Shown piece by piece: positions 32,072-43,800 of a stretch of DNA of 49,585 nucleotides. This DNA comes from Basidiobolus heterosporus B8920 (taxonomy: Eukaryota > Basidiobolomycota > Basidiobolomycetes > Basidiobolales > Basidiobolaceae). The translations under genes and the position numbers were made by a program. Where the stretch lies: NCBI GenBank assembly GCA_000697455.1, contig JNET01031777.1, positions 1 to 49,585 on the forward strand, read 5' to 3'. A model generated the notes under the pieces. That model was given only the letters and a program-made list of their open reading frames with translations. It had not been told where the DNA came from and ran no database searches. How positions within the stretch are numbered: the stretch's first letter is position 1; every line of letters starts with the position of its first letter.

Positions 32072-35000
32072 CTACTTGAACAATCTTGCTACGCTTAATC
32101 TATCTACTTTTGAGGTAGGCAATCGTAGAGAACTTGAACGCATGCATGGGGACGAGGATCTGGATTTCAAGGCTCGATTCGAGGTACGCACCGAGCTATC
32201 TGAAACCTCTCTCGGTTTTATAGAGAGTTTGGTTGCCAGAGTGGATGGATGTAGCTCAACCCCGTCAATATTCGCATCTGCTCCTTTCCCTAACAAGTAT
32301 TTGACAGCCGATATATTACCTTTAGACGCTACCAGGCTTAAGGCGGTAACTCCATCTCTGGATGATCGGGCGTTAACATCGGCGCCATTTTGGATCAAAA
32401 ACTCGGGAATAGGGAAGGTAATGGTCTGGTTGGGTGCTTCAGAGATCGAAGTCATGGAGTCCGTTTCGGAGCAGTCCAAGACCGAGCATGAGGATGAAGA
32501 CAGCGATGGGGTCTTGTGGGAGGGTAAAATCTGAATAGTACGTCTTCGCAAGTGCCCAGTGATTTCTGGACTAGATTGGGCATATTGGTGCTCGCCTATA
32601 AAGTTGATGCTCCTCTTGGATGTTACAGTAGAGGCTCTCGAGATTTGAGAAAAGACATCTGAATGTAGCAAAAAGGCAAATTGAAGTGGCGTTATCCCAG
32701 CATCAATCTTTTCATCCAAGTCTATGCCACATTCGCCTATAGGTTCGTTCAGATTTGCTCCCAAAGCAAATGCCCGCATAACACCTACCAAGTCATTGCT
32801 TTCAATGGCACCAAACATCAGGCTCTTCGGAGATTTGTGGATCTCCTGAGTAGACAAGGGCTGTACGAATGTTCGATCAATGTATTTAGCTTTAATGAAA
32901 GAGGCCTTGACCTCTCTAGAATCCGTATTGCAAGGTTTCGACCACCGCGGGAGTCCATCTGCGCTAGAAGTGACTCGAGCTTCCCAAACCTCATTGAAGA
33001 CGCTGTTGCCGATTCTTGAAATCATCTCAATCAGATCTGGGCTGAATGATTTATCTAGGGTGAGAGAACGAATCTTGGACACATGTGTTCCTAGGCTTCG
33101 ATGGATACCTGAGCATTCTACAAAACCATTGCAAGACAAATCAGTCACGAAAATCTAAGCAAGTTCGACAAAAACATTCAACTAACCAATGCAAAGAAGA
33201 ACTCCGAAATTTATAGAACACCATTCTGGATTCTTGGAGCCACAATCGGCACACTGCTCATTGCTCGGATCATATTTCAAAACAGTACGGAGACTCTCTT
33301 TTCCTTCGGATTCTTTGATTTTTCCTTTTTTATCAATGGTGGCCATAGTCCGCAAGTCTGAAGAAGAACTCATTCCATTCAGCTGTGACTCTATAGCGTT
33401 CTTCAGTACGTTGATCCAATCAATCATATCTTCGTGAGACAGCGCCTGGTAAACTCTTTTCCCCGTAAGAGTGACCAACTCAAAGCAAAACCGTCGCTCG
33501 GCATTAGGTAACTGTCTCACCGATGCCAACTTCAAACTGATGGAAGCCTTACGTGCTTCAGGCTTTTTCTTCCAATTGACAATTTCTGAAAAGTGCCCAC
33601 GAGATATCACACACCAGTTCCCATGCCACGAGCTATCCAGATTGGAAGGTCTTCGTCTAGCGGGGGAATATAATACACCTTCCTTGTGTCTTCCTGCTGA
33701 AGACGCCTGCTCAATATCAAACGATCCCAAATCGCGGACTCCACCAACTCGAGTGTTCAATTGATCTTTAGCGCTAGGAAACGAGTTTGACTTGTAATTC
33801 TTTTTATACGCGTTCGAAGAATTGGCATTGATTCGCTTTTCCGACTGCCTTCGACGCTCCTGTATAGACTTTCGTTGGTCGTTGGTGACTTTACAGATTG
33901 ATGAGACTATATGCTCTACATAAGCCAGTTCGTATTTATTCTCCTCGATTGATTGGTAGATTTCCTTAGCATAGCCAAGGTATTTTTGGATAAAACTCAA
34001 GAAATACATCATCAACTCTCCTTCCTTCGGACCCTCTGTAAGCTCATGCAGGAAGAGATAAATGTCAAGAATTTTCTGGCCAAACTTTTCTTTACGTTTC
34101 TCGTACTGAATATCCAACGAAGGGCCGTTCTTGTACTTTTCATGCTTAAGCGCAAGATGCTTCGCTTCGAAATGATAAAATTCCTCAGCTTCTTTCAGGA
34201 ATTCTTTCGTTTTGATGTCAGCAGATTTGATCTCTTTTTCATACAACTTCTCCATCGGATTTCTTACCAGGGTCTCTAGTCTGTCGTAGACCGCTTCGCG
34301 AAATCTCAGGATACTGTTGAGCCAGTTCTCCAGAAGATAATTTACCGAGTCCAGGCAACGAGATTTTTTGACTGTATCAATTAGTTTTCTGCTGGCGTTA
34401 ATTTCCATCCGTCCTGCCTCCTCATACTCTGCTACTGCTTTGATCAACCTTTTAACCTCAATCTTCAAATTGCTTATGCTCTTTTCGGATTGTTGTATTT
34501 TGTATCTTAATAAGGGTGAGTCTACAATATCTAGGTTAAACGATTCCGCGGGGTTTTTCCCTTCTGACATGGGACGTGTGGGTGACGCTTGGTTGCTGGT
34601 GAGTTTTGAAGAAGGAGAGCAAGAGGGACTATGCTTATGTCGAAGTGTGGTTGAGTTCTTTCTAGAGATGGTCGAATGTAATGCTTCAAAATTGATGGGT
34701 TCGGTACCAGCAGAGATTGGATACTCAGAGAAACCTGGGGATTTCTTTTTTTCTGGTGATGAGTAGATTAGAGACTGCATGATCCATACATCAAAGCTAA
34801 TCTCGTAATTTGCTGTATGTGCACCGATGTTCAAGTCCATGAGCTATATCGTTGAGATGTGCTGAGTATGATTTGGTCCTACATCTAATATGGAAAGGCG
34901 AACTTACCGAAAAGCTTTCTTTCCAACCTATTTCACCAGCCATGAGTATCTGGCTTTTAGGATGATAGTGAAATGTCCATTCAAAATCAGTCTCATCGTT

Positions 35001-35555
35001 GATGACTGGATAGGTATCCACAATTTCGATATGCGGATGCTCGTATACCTAAGAAGCTCGATAAGAATGGCAACAATGAAGCCCGCCCCCTTCTCTGCAA
35101 GCATCAATCAAAAACTCACAATATCACTACCACTCTGTATCTCCTTACGTATATTTTCCACTGCACTTTCCGAATTAGAGTGCACGAGTGCCAAAACGCT
35201 GGGTGGTGTATGAGAATTGAATGTGAATTTAAAGTTAAAAGTCAATTCGGAACTTTCGCCGTTGTAAGAGGATAATTGGACGATGAGTCGTTTAGAATTC
35301 TCAGGATCTTGTATAAAACGCAAAAGACCTGAAGAACTAAGCTCTACTCCTTCGGTTTCAACAGGTGTAACATTTAAGAGTAAATCCGCCCCGTTGGTTA
35401 CGTTCAAGGAACTTAGTCTCACTGAAAAAAAGGAGGTGAAATAAGAAAGGAATCCATATCTGAATGCATTAATTCACTGTAATTTACTCACCATTCGTCC
35501 CACTATCGCGTAAGAAATCCAGGCTTTGGAAGGATTCACCTCGAGAAATACTCAT
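32072..35555 (-). CDS. BAR-PH-ArfGAP-ankyrin protein (ACAP/Csx2-like)
   Basis: Predicted GTPase-activating protein for Arf at curved membranes. Exons in coding order: 35555-35492, 35421-35120, 35048-34908, 34843-33187 and 33117-32072; 1,069 residues. Domains: an N-terminal beta-rich region without a recognised family (1-170); a long charged helical region consistent with BAR (about 270-500, e.g. REAVYDRLETLVRNP); a PH domain (about 570-685, SWHGNWCVI to DMIDWINVLKNAI); an ArfGAP zinc finger from about 704 (CADCGSKNPEWCSINFGVLL, then CIECSGIHRSLGTH); and C-terminal ankyrin repeats (GADVNARSSRDGVTALSLVA, VKYLLGKGADANI). The last intron splits the finger between LLCI and ECSG, and the splice restores the CX2CX16CX2C spacing and the following Arg. 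The protein ends in a Ser/Arg-rich tail. Confidence 0.9.
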
Positions 35556-36561
35556 GCGTTCGAGCGAAACAAAAGAGAACCAGAAGTGGGAATGCTAACA
35601 GGATTGAATTAATTTGTGGGTGCAAAATAGAGCAGTGGAAAGACAAAGGGTTTTTTGTAGTAATACAGAAAAAGATTATGTGCTTTTCTGTACCTACACC
35701 AAATTAGTTGACAAAATTTCGAGCTATTCGAAGAGCAGATTTCTATGCCGAAATCTAACGATGAGCTAATAACGACACAAATTGGCTACAAGACAGTCAA
35801 GAGAAATTGGGCTTAAGTTGAGTAAATTCAAAATGGCAGAAATGGAAGAGAGGGCACAAAAAGTAGCACAAGCCAAGACAAAGGACAGCTATACAATTCG
35901 CCTTATTTAGTAGTAAAGGTATACTTAAACAAGCCGAGAGTAAACTAAATATTGAAAAAGAGGGGTTAGTATTCGAAAAAGGGGACCAACTACACCACAG
36001 ATATGGATGTTGACAATGGAACGATAGTAATAAGTATACCTTCTATTGGATGTATGACTGAGAGTTGCAGCACATATTTATGGATAAACCTGCGTCAAAG
36101 TACTAGTACGAACGCATTCATTGTCGAATATTTCCATTTATTCTCTAGCCTCTTCAGGAGGACTAGCTAACCATATTGGCTTATAAGCCAAGTGAAAGAA
36201 TCTCAAAATAGACACACTAAATGCTAATAAATAAATATACATGGCATGGTTATTTAAACTTCGATTTATAAATGTGACTAGGAATAAATATTGGATGAGG
36301 TGAAGATGAGATGCACGGGAGAGCCGCCTGGTAATAAACAGCTGTAAATAGGATCTGCCAGAGGAAAAAGAAAAATACAAGCTGTATGTATGCCTCGCAC
36401 GTATGCCTTGAATGTCGTAAAATCATAGAAAGAGGAAGGCCATTAGATTGCATTCGGCACGACACATATAACCCTCCTTCCTACTGGACGGAATCGACGG
36501 AATACTTGTTAAAGGATTGGCATAACCACTGAAAGTTGGTGTACGAGAGTCTGGCGGTAGT
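35556..36561. other. 1-kb AT-rich intergenic region
   Basis: Lies between two minus-strand genes: 5' flank of the BAR-ArfGAP gene and 3' flank of the MUL1-like gene. Only short hydrophobic ORFs with no recognised family. Nothing further is supported. Confidence 0.45.
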
Positions 36562-37729
36562 CTAGCTATCAACCTGAATTCCTTTTTGTATTGGCCCCTT
36601 ACATAACGGACAGTCGAGTAGCTTGTTCGTGCACTTGAGGCATGTGTACTTGTGTCCACATTCGAGGATAAGAACATTTCGTGGTCTTTCGAAGCAAACT
36701 AGACACAGATCGGCATCTATATCAACCCCATCAAGGCGTTGGTCTTGACGTCTTCGTTCGGTAATGTAGCGCTGTAAACGACGGCGCTCATGCCACATCT
36801 TGAACCGAGGATATACAAATGGAAACAGTCGACGTAAAATACACACTCCACAAACCGAAATGGACCCCAAAAACACCCACCAAAGTAACCGAGCGACAGT
36901 GGTTTGTCGATGAACAAAGACATTGTATGTTTCTCGCGTTAATACAAAAGGAAGTTTTAAATTTTGAGGTTTAACCACCTCCAAAACATTCTCCGGTAGC
37001 TCTCCATCCACAGGCCTGGACAACTCTCCTACTACCGTTAGAGATGTCCCAACGGGAAGAGCTCGCTCAATGGTTTGGAATCCATAAGATTTTACGTTTT
37101 GTGAATATGCTGTAGTGTCAACGAAATGGGAAGGTGATGTAGGCGAAAAGTGTGTAGCTAACGTCAATAAAGGAAGCTCGTTGGCGATGTCCTCGGGACG
37201 CATTTCTCCAATATTGACGAGTGGTGTATTTGGAAATAAGGAAGTGGTGAGTTGAAAGGGTACGCTTCGAAAAGTACGAGATATCATTTCAGTTTCTGAT
37301 ACCCTAAGAGAGGAAATTAAAAACTAGACTCAAACAAACAATGAGAGTACTGTCATTCTCACCATCGTAAAAACAGTCTATCCCACTTTGATATAAGATG
37401 GTTTTTTGTTATCTAGAGGTAAAGTTGGTTAGTAAGTTAGCCAGGAAATGAGTAAACTTTACTGAACAAAAGTGAAATATAGAACTCCAACTATACTTTT
37501 TCAGTAAACAACTTACTTCATGCATTACACTCAACACCTTTCCAGAACCAAAATGTGACTCGAGTTTGGCATTATTCAGCAACGTAACTTTTCCTTCGAC
37601 CTTGACGTAGTCACCGGGCTGAGCAAGTTCTAGAGGCTTCGCTGACAAAACTGCCCCAATTTTACCCATCGAATATCTGTAGGCATAGTAAAATGCCCCC
37701 GAAACTGCGGAAGATATGACAATATCCAT
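36562..37729 (-). CDS. MUL1: MUL1/MAPL-like membrane RING E3 ligase
   Basis: Predicted outer-mitochondrial-membrane E3 ubiquitin/SUMO ligase. Exons in coding order 37729-37517, 37412-37363 and 37303-36562; 334 residues. Architecture matches the MUL1 family: a weak N-terminal hydrophobic segment, a GIDE/BAM domain (PGDYVKVEGKV to VVGELSRPVDGELP, with RTFRSVPFQL after the second splice), one clear transmembrane helix at about 224-245 (LLWWVFLGSISVCGVCIL), a basic helix, and a C-terminal C3HC4 RING (CLVC, ECGH, CLKC, CPLC). The short middle exon was inferred from phase and from the family segment preceding the NSVPF-like motif. Head-to-head with the TXNDC9-like gene, sharing about 0.7 kb. Confidence 0.88.
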
Positions 37730-38422
37730 ACTTTGAATATCCGAATGTACTGAAGTGATCTATTTTTTGGTGCCAAACTGAGTGCCTGCACTTGCTTGCT
37801 CAAAGTGCCTATATTTCAATAAATTTCAACGTTTACGAGTTTCAAAATCACGTCTCAATAGTATAGATGCACCAATATGCCAATTTAAAGAAGCCAGGCA
37901 AATGAAAAAATTACCAAGTCAATTTGGTAAAAAACATGGGGATCGGTAGGTCAGGGTTCACGCTGGTGAAAAAGAACGCAATTTGGTAGGATTTGCATAT
38001 TTCAATGAATCAAACTGGTATTTTATGATGAGTTAGGTACAAGAATTTAACATACATCTGACTAAATCTAGGGTTAGGGTAAAGAAAGGCGATGAATTTC
38101 TGGTAGTTCGCCGTTGTTCTTATGCCACATACTTGAACAAGAATGGGAACGGGAAAAAGGAAAATCTCCAGCCAATTTACTTGTTAATATATGATTCGAT
38201 ATGCAATGTACCTAGGCCTGAATTTGGAAAGCCTTGCCTATCTTTTGTGAATGTCACTGAAAACCAAAACATTCTGAATTAATTATCGACTTTTCAACCT
38301 TGATATCGATAAAAAAATAATCAATCTCGGAGTTTGAATCAAAAAAAAAGAATTCCTTCTGAAATGTCAGGTAGTCACTAGACCAAGCAGTGCTATCAAC
38401 TGTTACTAAAATAGTTCGCACA
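37730..38422. promoter_or_regulatory. Divergent promoter region, MUL1-like / TXNDC9-like
   Basis: AT-rich spacer between divergent start codons. It contains a telomere-like TAGGGTTAGGGT at 38069-38080 and several A-runs. The promoter function is inferred from position only. Confidence 0.4.
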
Positions 38423-39369
38423 ATGGATAAAGATACTTACGCAAACGAGTAAAAAAACTTCAGAGAATTCCCTCCTTCAATTGGCACATAATATTCACCT
38501 ACTCTCCGTTTAGAAAAATCGAAACTTTAGCTTCTCGCACTATCGATAACGAATCGGAGGATGAAGATGCTTTATTTGCTGAACTAGAGAATGACGACGC
38601 TTTTGAAAGCTATCGTGAGGAACGCCTAGAACAATTACAACGAGAGTACGTTATATATATTGTAGGGGTTTTGGCTTGCCCTGGATTACTCAATGTTTTT
38701 TAGACTTAACAAGGTTCGGGATTTAAAAGAGAACGATCATGGAGTTTACACTGAGATTGAGTCTGAGAAAGAAATATTGAAAATCACCACCTCAACTCCA
38801 CATTGTGTAGTTCACTTCTTTCACAAAGATTTTCGTCGCTGTCAAATTATGGACACACATCTAGAGGTAGTTTCTTGAATACTTGTCCTCTCTCGCCTTT
38901 GTAGCTAAGCATTGAAACCAACAATATAGAAAATCGCCAGTAAACACTTCAAAACGAAATTCTGTAAAATCGATGTTGAGAATGCCGGTTTCTTAGTTGA
39001 AAAGCTGAAGATCAAAGTATTGCCTTGTGTAATGTCCTTTGTTAACGGAATCTCAGTGGACAAGTAAGTAGTGAATTACTCTCTATTTGGCCCTCAACAT
39101 CTAAATTGAAATCATATTCTTTAGACTGGTTGGCTTCGAAGAGCTTGGAAACACCGACAGCTTCAGGACAGAAGTTGTAGAGGCACGTTTGGTGAAATCC
39201 GGTAGGGATATTTTTGCCTCTGGCCTCTCAATTCATGTTTACTAACACTACTCATGAATCTGTTACAGGCGTTATCAAAAAAACAGAAACTGGCTCGAGC
39301 ACACAGAAATCTATATTTGGATTTTCTAACAAACGGGAGGATGATGAAGATTGGGATAGTGACGAGTAA
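38423..39369 (+). CDS. TXNDC9: TXNDC9/phosducin-like thioredoxin-fold protein (PLP1-like)
   Basis: Predicted cofactor of the CCT chaperonin in actin/tubulin folding. Six exons: 38423-38448, 38514-38645, 38704-38866, 38930-39063, 39125-39201 and 39269-39369; 210 residues. The N-terminal acidic helix (DEDALFAELENDDAFESYRE) is followed by a thioredoxin fold (PHCVVHFFHKDFRRCQIMD, HFKTKFCKIDVENAGFLVEK, IKVLPCVMSFVNG, LVGFEELGNTDSF) and an acidic tail ending DWDSDE. The redox CxxC is absent, as is normal for TXNDC9. The first exon codes only eight full residues and is the least certain; every other junction restores family motifs in phase. Confidence 0.9.
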
Positions 39370-39370
39370 A

Positions 39371-39410
39371 TGCTAGTGTATGCCAGTGTATGCCAATATA
39401 TGCTAGTATA
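39371..39410. repeat. 10-bp tandem repeat, 4 units in a 3' untranslated region
   Basis: Four 10-bp units of the form TG(C)(T/C)(A)(G/A)T(G/A)TA start two bases after the stop codon of the TXNDC9-like gene, so they should be in its transcript. Confidence 0.85.
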
Positions 39411-39543
39411 TGTGCTCTTGCTCTAAATGAACCAACAATACAGCTCGATTCATCACTGTGACTTGCTTTTCACTAATAGAATTAGTCGCAATCTAGTTTT
39501 GGCTGATCCAGGCTGTTGTGCTATTTTAGCTTTACTCTTTATA

Positions 39544-39549
39544 AATAAA
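39544..39549 (+). terminator. Polyadenylation signal candidate for the TXNDC9-like gene
   Basis: AATAAA about 175 bases after the stop, in AT-rich sequence. Confidence 0.4.
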
Positions 39550-39827
39550 CGTCTATTCTATTTGACTCTAATCCTTGATTCCCAACCGTTGACTCACATG
39601 TAGGTCACTACTTTAGAGGCTGTAAATTGGCTAAATCCATTGATATATTTGATGCCTGATGATTGGCAGAGAGCCAAGTTCACAGAATCTATTCGACGGG
39701 GACTGTTCCACAGTATTTACTATGAATTACATCCCCTGACCTCCTAATCTATTTTAGTTAGTATTTCAGTTGGTACTCTGTTAATAACGACTTGACCCAC
39801 ATATCTTCACTCCATTGTATTTATCCC

Positions 39828-40662
39828 ATGGAGGAATTCAGACGGTTTCGCCAGCAGCAACAGCCTCAGGCTAATACTCAACTTGGGTACGCTCCATCCG
39901 GAGATGTCGATGAAGATGCCGAAGTCAATGCCTTACGTCAGGAAATCAACAAGACCAGAGATGATTCTTTAGCCTCCACTCAGAATGCCATCCGCACCTT
40001 GAAACAAACTGAAGATATGGCCCAAAACACCTTGGTCAAACTTGGGGAGCAGTCAGGTAGAGTGTACAGCTCCTTTATTCGATGTTCCTTCCTTTCTCAC
40101 TCCCCCCTGTTTTCTCAATTTAGAGTCTATCAATGGCATTCGAAGACAACTGGATATTGCTGATGTACAAGCCGACCTTGCTGCAGAAAAAACTGCGGAG
40201 CTCAAGAAGCTGAACAGCTCGATTTTCAAAGTCCACTTCTCAAATCCCTTTGGCTCGAAAAAGAAGAAGGAGAAGGAATTGGCCAAGCTACAGGCTGACC
40301 ACAAAGCTCAACAAGAGAGAAAAGAAGAGTTGCGCAAGTTTGACTACGACGCTAAGCAGCGGGTGGCCTCCGCTACAGGAAATCGCCCAGGTGCTCGACC
40401 AGCCGAATCGAATCGGTCACAAAACCAATCATACGCATCCAACGGGTACACCTTTGAAGGAGAGGGTGAGGAACAAGAGCGTCAAATCGATGAAAACCTG
40501 GGTATAATGTCGGATTCTTTGTCGCGTCTGAAGAATATGGGACTAAGCATGCGCGATGAAATTGACATCCAGAACCAAACCCTGGATAGAGTCAACCAAC
40601 GTGCTGATGAGGTTGATCAAAAGATCCACACCAACCAGTTCCGCCTTAACAAGATCAAGTAA
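39828..40662 (+). CDS. SNAP-25/Sec9-type t-SNARE (Qbc)
   Basis: Plasma-membrane fusion SNARE acting with syntaxin and synaptobrevin in exocytosis. Two exons, 39828-40056 and 40124-40662, give 255 residues. The two SNARE helices flank a charged linker: the first at about 30-95 (EINKTRDDSLASTQNAIRTL, then LVKLGEQS and ESINGIRRQLD, joined by the splice), the second at about 190-255 (ERQIDENLGIMSDSLSRLKN, NQTLDRVNQRADEVD). There is no transmembrane segment and no obvious palmitoylation Cys cluster, as in yeast Sec9. The long N-terminal extension of yeast Sec9 is missing; the protein is close to animal SNAP-25/29 in size. Convergent with the PDR gene, with 148 bases between stops. Confidence 0.92.
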
Positions 40663-40732
40663 ACCAATGAAGTAGCACATTCGCATATTTCATTGTAACA
40701 TATAACTTAATCATGCGTTTATTGTATTAAAA

Positions 40733-40738
40733 AATAAA
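40733..40738 (+). terminator. Polyadenylation signal candidate for the SNARE gene
   Basis: AATAAA 70 bases after the stop, followed by a TA-repeat stretch (about 40752-40763). Confidence 0.5.
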
Positions 40739-40810
40739 TGCGACACCTTTTAATATATATATATAGAGAGAGACTAAAGTACAGATTAGGTAATACATAA
40801 AAGTAGGAAT

Positions 40811-43800
40811 CTAACGACGAGCGGCTCGGAATCTGGAGATGACAAACCCAGTGAACAGGACATTGAATATCCAAAAGCCACAGAGAATGCCAAAATTACG
40901 CCAGCGATTGTCATATGACCATCCTAGCGGTTCGTAGAAATTCTCGCCTCTCGCATAAGAGCAATAATTACAAGCTTGGGTGGCATTCGGATTTTGTAGG
41001 TAGCCGGGGGCCCGCGATAGGAATGAGGCAGCGTACTGCGCACACGATTGCCCAGAAGGTGGGTTGAATGTGACGAACTCTCTTTCACTACAGCGAACTT
41101 GAAGATCATGTAGCTCGTTGACCACCAATCCTTCAACCCAGTAATGTAAAGGATCGATCCAATACATCCAAGCCTTCCAAAAGCCTGGCAGAGAATCATA
41201 GGGAATCATGACACCGCAGAAAAGATTCAGCATAGAGAAGAAGAAAGGGTTGAGTAGAGCGGCCATTTGCTTGGAAGTGGAGAAAGACGCAATCATTTGG
41301 CCCAGAGAAACACAAAAGAAACCAAAAATGACAAACATGAGCCATGAATAGAACGCACGTTCAGAATCCTGGTTGAACCCACTAACGTAGTAAAGGATCA
41401 CCCAGAAGCAGGTACTCGTGACTGCCAAGAAAGGTAGCTCGACCATCATGATGGATATCCAGAAGGGCTTCCAGTTGTACATTTTGCTTGAATTCTCCCG
41501 ATAATAAATGTTCCGCTCGTCGATGTAGCGTGGCTGTGCCAGATTCATGAAGATCGATCCCATGACTAGTGACTGAAAGAGAGCGAACACCCGAAGTTGA
41601 AGATCCATCTGGCTGTTTCCCACCTTCCAGAATGAGAAGCCAAGAAGCAGCGCAAAAATGATACAGAAGATGGTTCGACCGAAGTTATAGATTGGGTTAC
41701 GCCACCAAGAAAGGAACATTCTGTACCCGACTCTTTCCATCTGGGTACCTAGAGATGTAGCGAACTCTTGTTGACGATTCTTTTCCTGGATGTCCAACTC
41801 AATAGGCCTTATTTCATCTAGCCTAGTGCACACCTCTTGATACTCTGGTGATTCTCTCCATATGGTTGGCCAGTCCAGAGCGTGCCTATCGTTCACCACA
41901 TCAAGAATGTATTCTGCTGGGTTGGCGTCCTTTGGGCATTTGGGCCCACCGTTCTTTTCGAAGTAGTCGAGAAGTGTAGCAGAATCATGTCCCAAATCTC
42001 CAAAGTACACGGTTCGGCCTCCGTTCGCAAGTAAAAGCAAGCGGTCAAAGAAGCTGAAGAGTACGGCGCTAGGCTGATGAATAGTACAAATGATTGCTTG
42101 TCCTTGATCAGCCAATTTACGCATGAATCGAATGATGTTAAAAGCGGCCTGAGCATCCAGACCGGAGGTGGGCTCATCAAGGAACAGCAACTTGGGCTTA
42201 GCTACTAGTTCTACGGCAATAGTTAAACATTTACGCTGCTCGACAGAAATGCCGATGCCAGTTTCCACATCGCCGACCACTGCCTCGGCAATATCGTTCA
42301 TCTCGAGTAGACGGATAATCTCCTCTACATAAGAATCTTTTTCGGCCTTTGAAACCTCTGCGGGTTGCCGAAGATAAGCTGAGAACTGAAGCGACTCCCG
42401 AACAGTGACTGCTGGACTGTGGACGTCCATCTGTTCACAATAACCGGTCGTACGTTGAAAATCTGCGCCAATCTCATGATTATCAACCAAGATCTGCCCA
42501 GTCACTTTCCCAAGGGATTTACGCTGCGCCAAAACGTCCAACAACGTGGTTTTACCAGCACCCGAAGCACCCATTAGCGCGACTAGTTGACCAGGTTTGA
42601 CCCAGCCATCTATTCCACCCAGTAGCTGCTTGCCTTGTGGAAATCCTTTCGCTGGGATTACATAGTCAATATTTCGCCAGGTAAAGGTAGTCCCCTGAAG
42701 CTTGACCTCCTCAGTAGGCATATCGACCTCCACACTAGGCTCCTTGTTGGCTTGGGAGTGGTTAGTGGCTTCGGGGGTATGTTTATACATATTGAGCGTG
42801 AATCCGCCCTTCCCGAATTGCTTCCATTCCATAGCAATTGCCGCGAGAATAGAAAACAGTAACCAAAATCCAATGACGGCTGCCACGTCAACCCACATCT
42901 GATCCACATCGTATCCAAGAGCTTTGTCCATGTACTCTCCACCGTCAACAAAGTTTTCACCAGGGCGAGCGCCAGCTAACGTACAAGCTTGGTAGTTGAT
43001 GTCATTGTAGCCAGGGCCACTGGGAACCAATGCGCTTCCCGAGCATTCAAACATCAATCCTTTGAATTCATTTGCCATCAGTGCTTTGAAGCCATATGCT
43101 AACGGACTTATCCAAAATATCCAGATAAACCACGGGTGCATCTGACGATAAGGGATCAAGTAGCCACTGTACATAATGCTAGCCATCAACAACAGTCCCG
43201 AATTTCGTGCAGCCGTATCGAAATCTGGAGAAAATGCGGAAAACATTCGGAAATATGCGGTCATAGTAAAGCCTGCAAGCAAGAGAATAAACATAAACAT
43301 GAAAAACTTTCCAGCATCTGCTTGCAATCCGGTCATCCAGTACAATATCACGGAAAAAAGAAGAATCTGAATAATCATGAAGGGAATATCTGCCATCATC
43401 TGAGCAAAGTAGAACGCGCTAGGATAATAGAATGCAAATGACTTATGCTTGTACAAGATCGACCGACCACTCATAGCAGCGGGGATTTCGGCTTGAGCGA
43501 CAAGGGAATTAAAGAGAAGTGCAAAGAAAATGACACCGCCGCGTGTAAATGCGCCACTAGTATCCGTTGGTAACATCAAAAACACTGACCCAACGATAAC
43601 CGCCTTAATTATAATTGAGACATAACGGGAGATCAAGGCAGCACGATCGCCAAAAGTCAATTGAAATTGCCGAAGAGTAAGCGCCAGTATTTGCTGGAAA
43701 TAAGTAGTGGTATACGGTGACTTCTTCGGGACATGTTTCTGCTTCGATTCGGAGACATGCTCCCGAAATTGCTTTTCTGGGTTATTCTGAAGGATGTATT

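Larger units (their letters stand above)
39370..39827. other. Intergenic, TXNDC9-like to SNARE
   Basis: Begins with a 10-bp tandem array directly after the stop codon and has an AATAAA at 39544. The remainder is the promoter side of the SNARE gene without recognisable elements. Confidence 0.5.

Noticed and set aside
32061..32534. 157-codon plus-strand ORF opposite the ankyrin region
   Set aside because: Shadow of the last exon of the BAR-PH-ArfGAP-ankyrin gene, whose spliced frame is well supported.
38693..38878. Stand-alone 61-codon ORF
   Set aside because: It is exon 3 of the TXNDC9-like gene read through its splice sites, not a separate gene.
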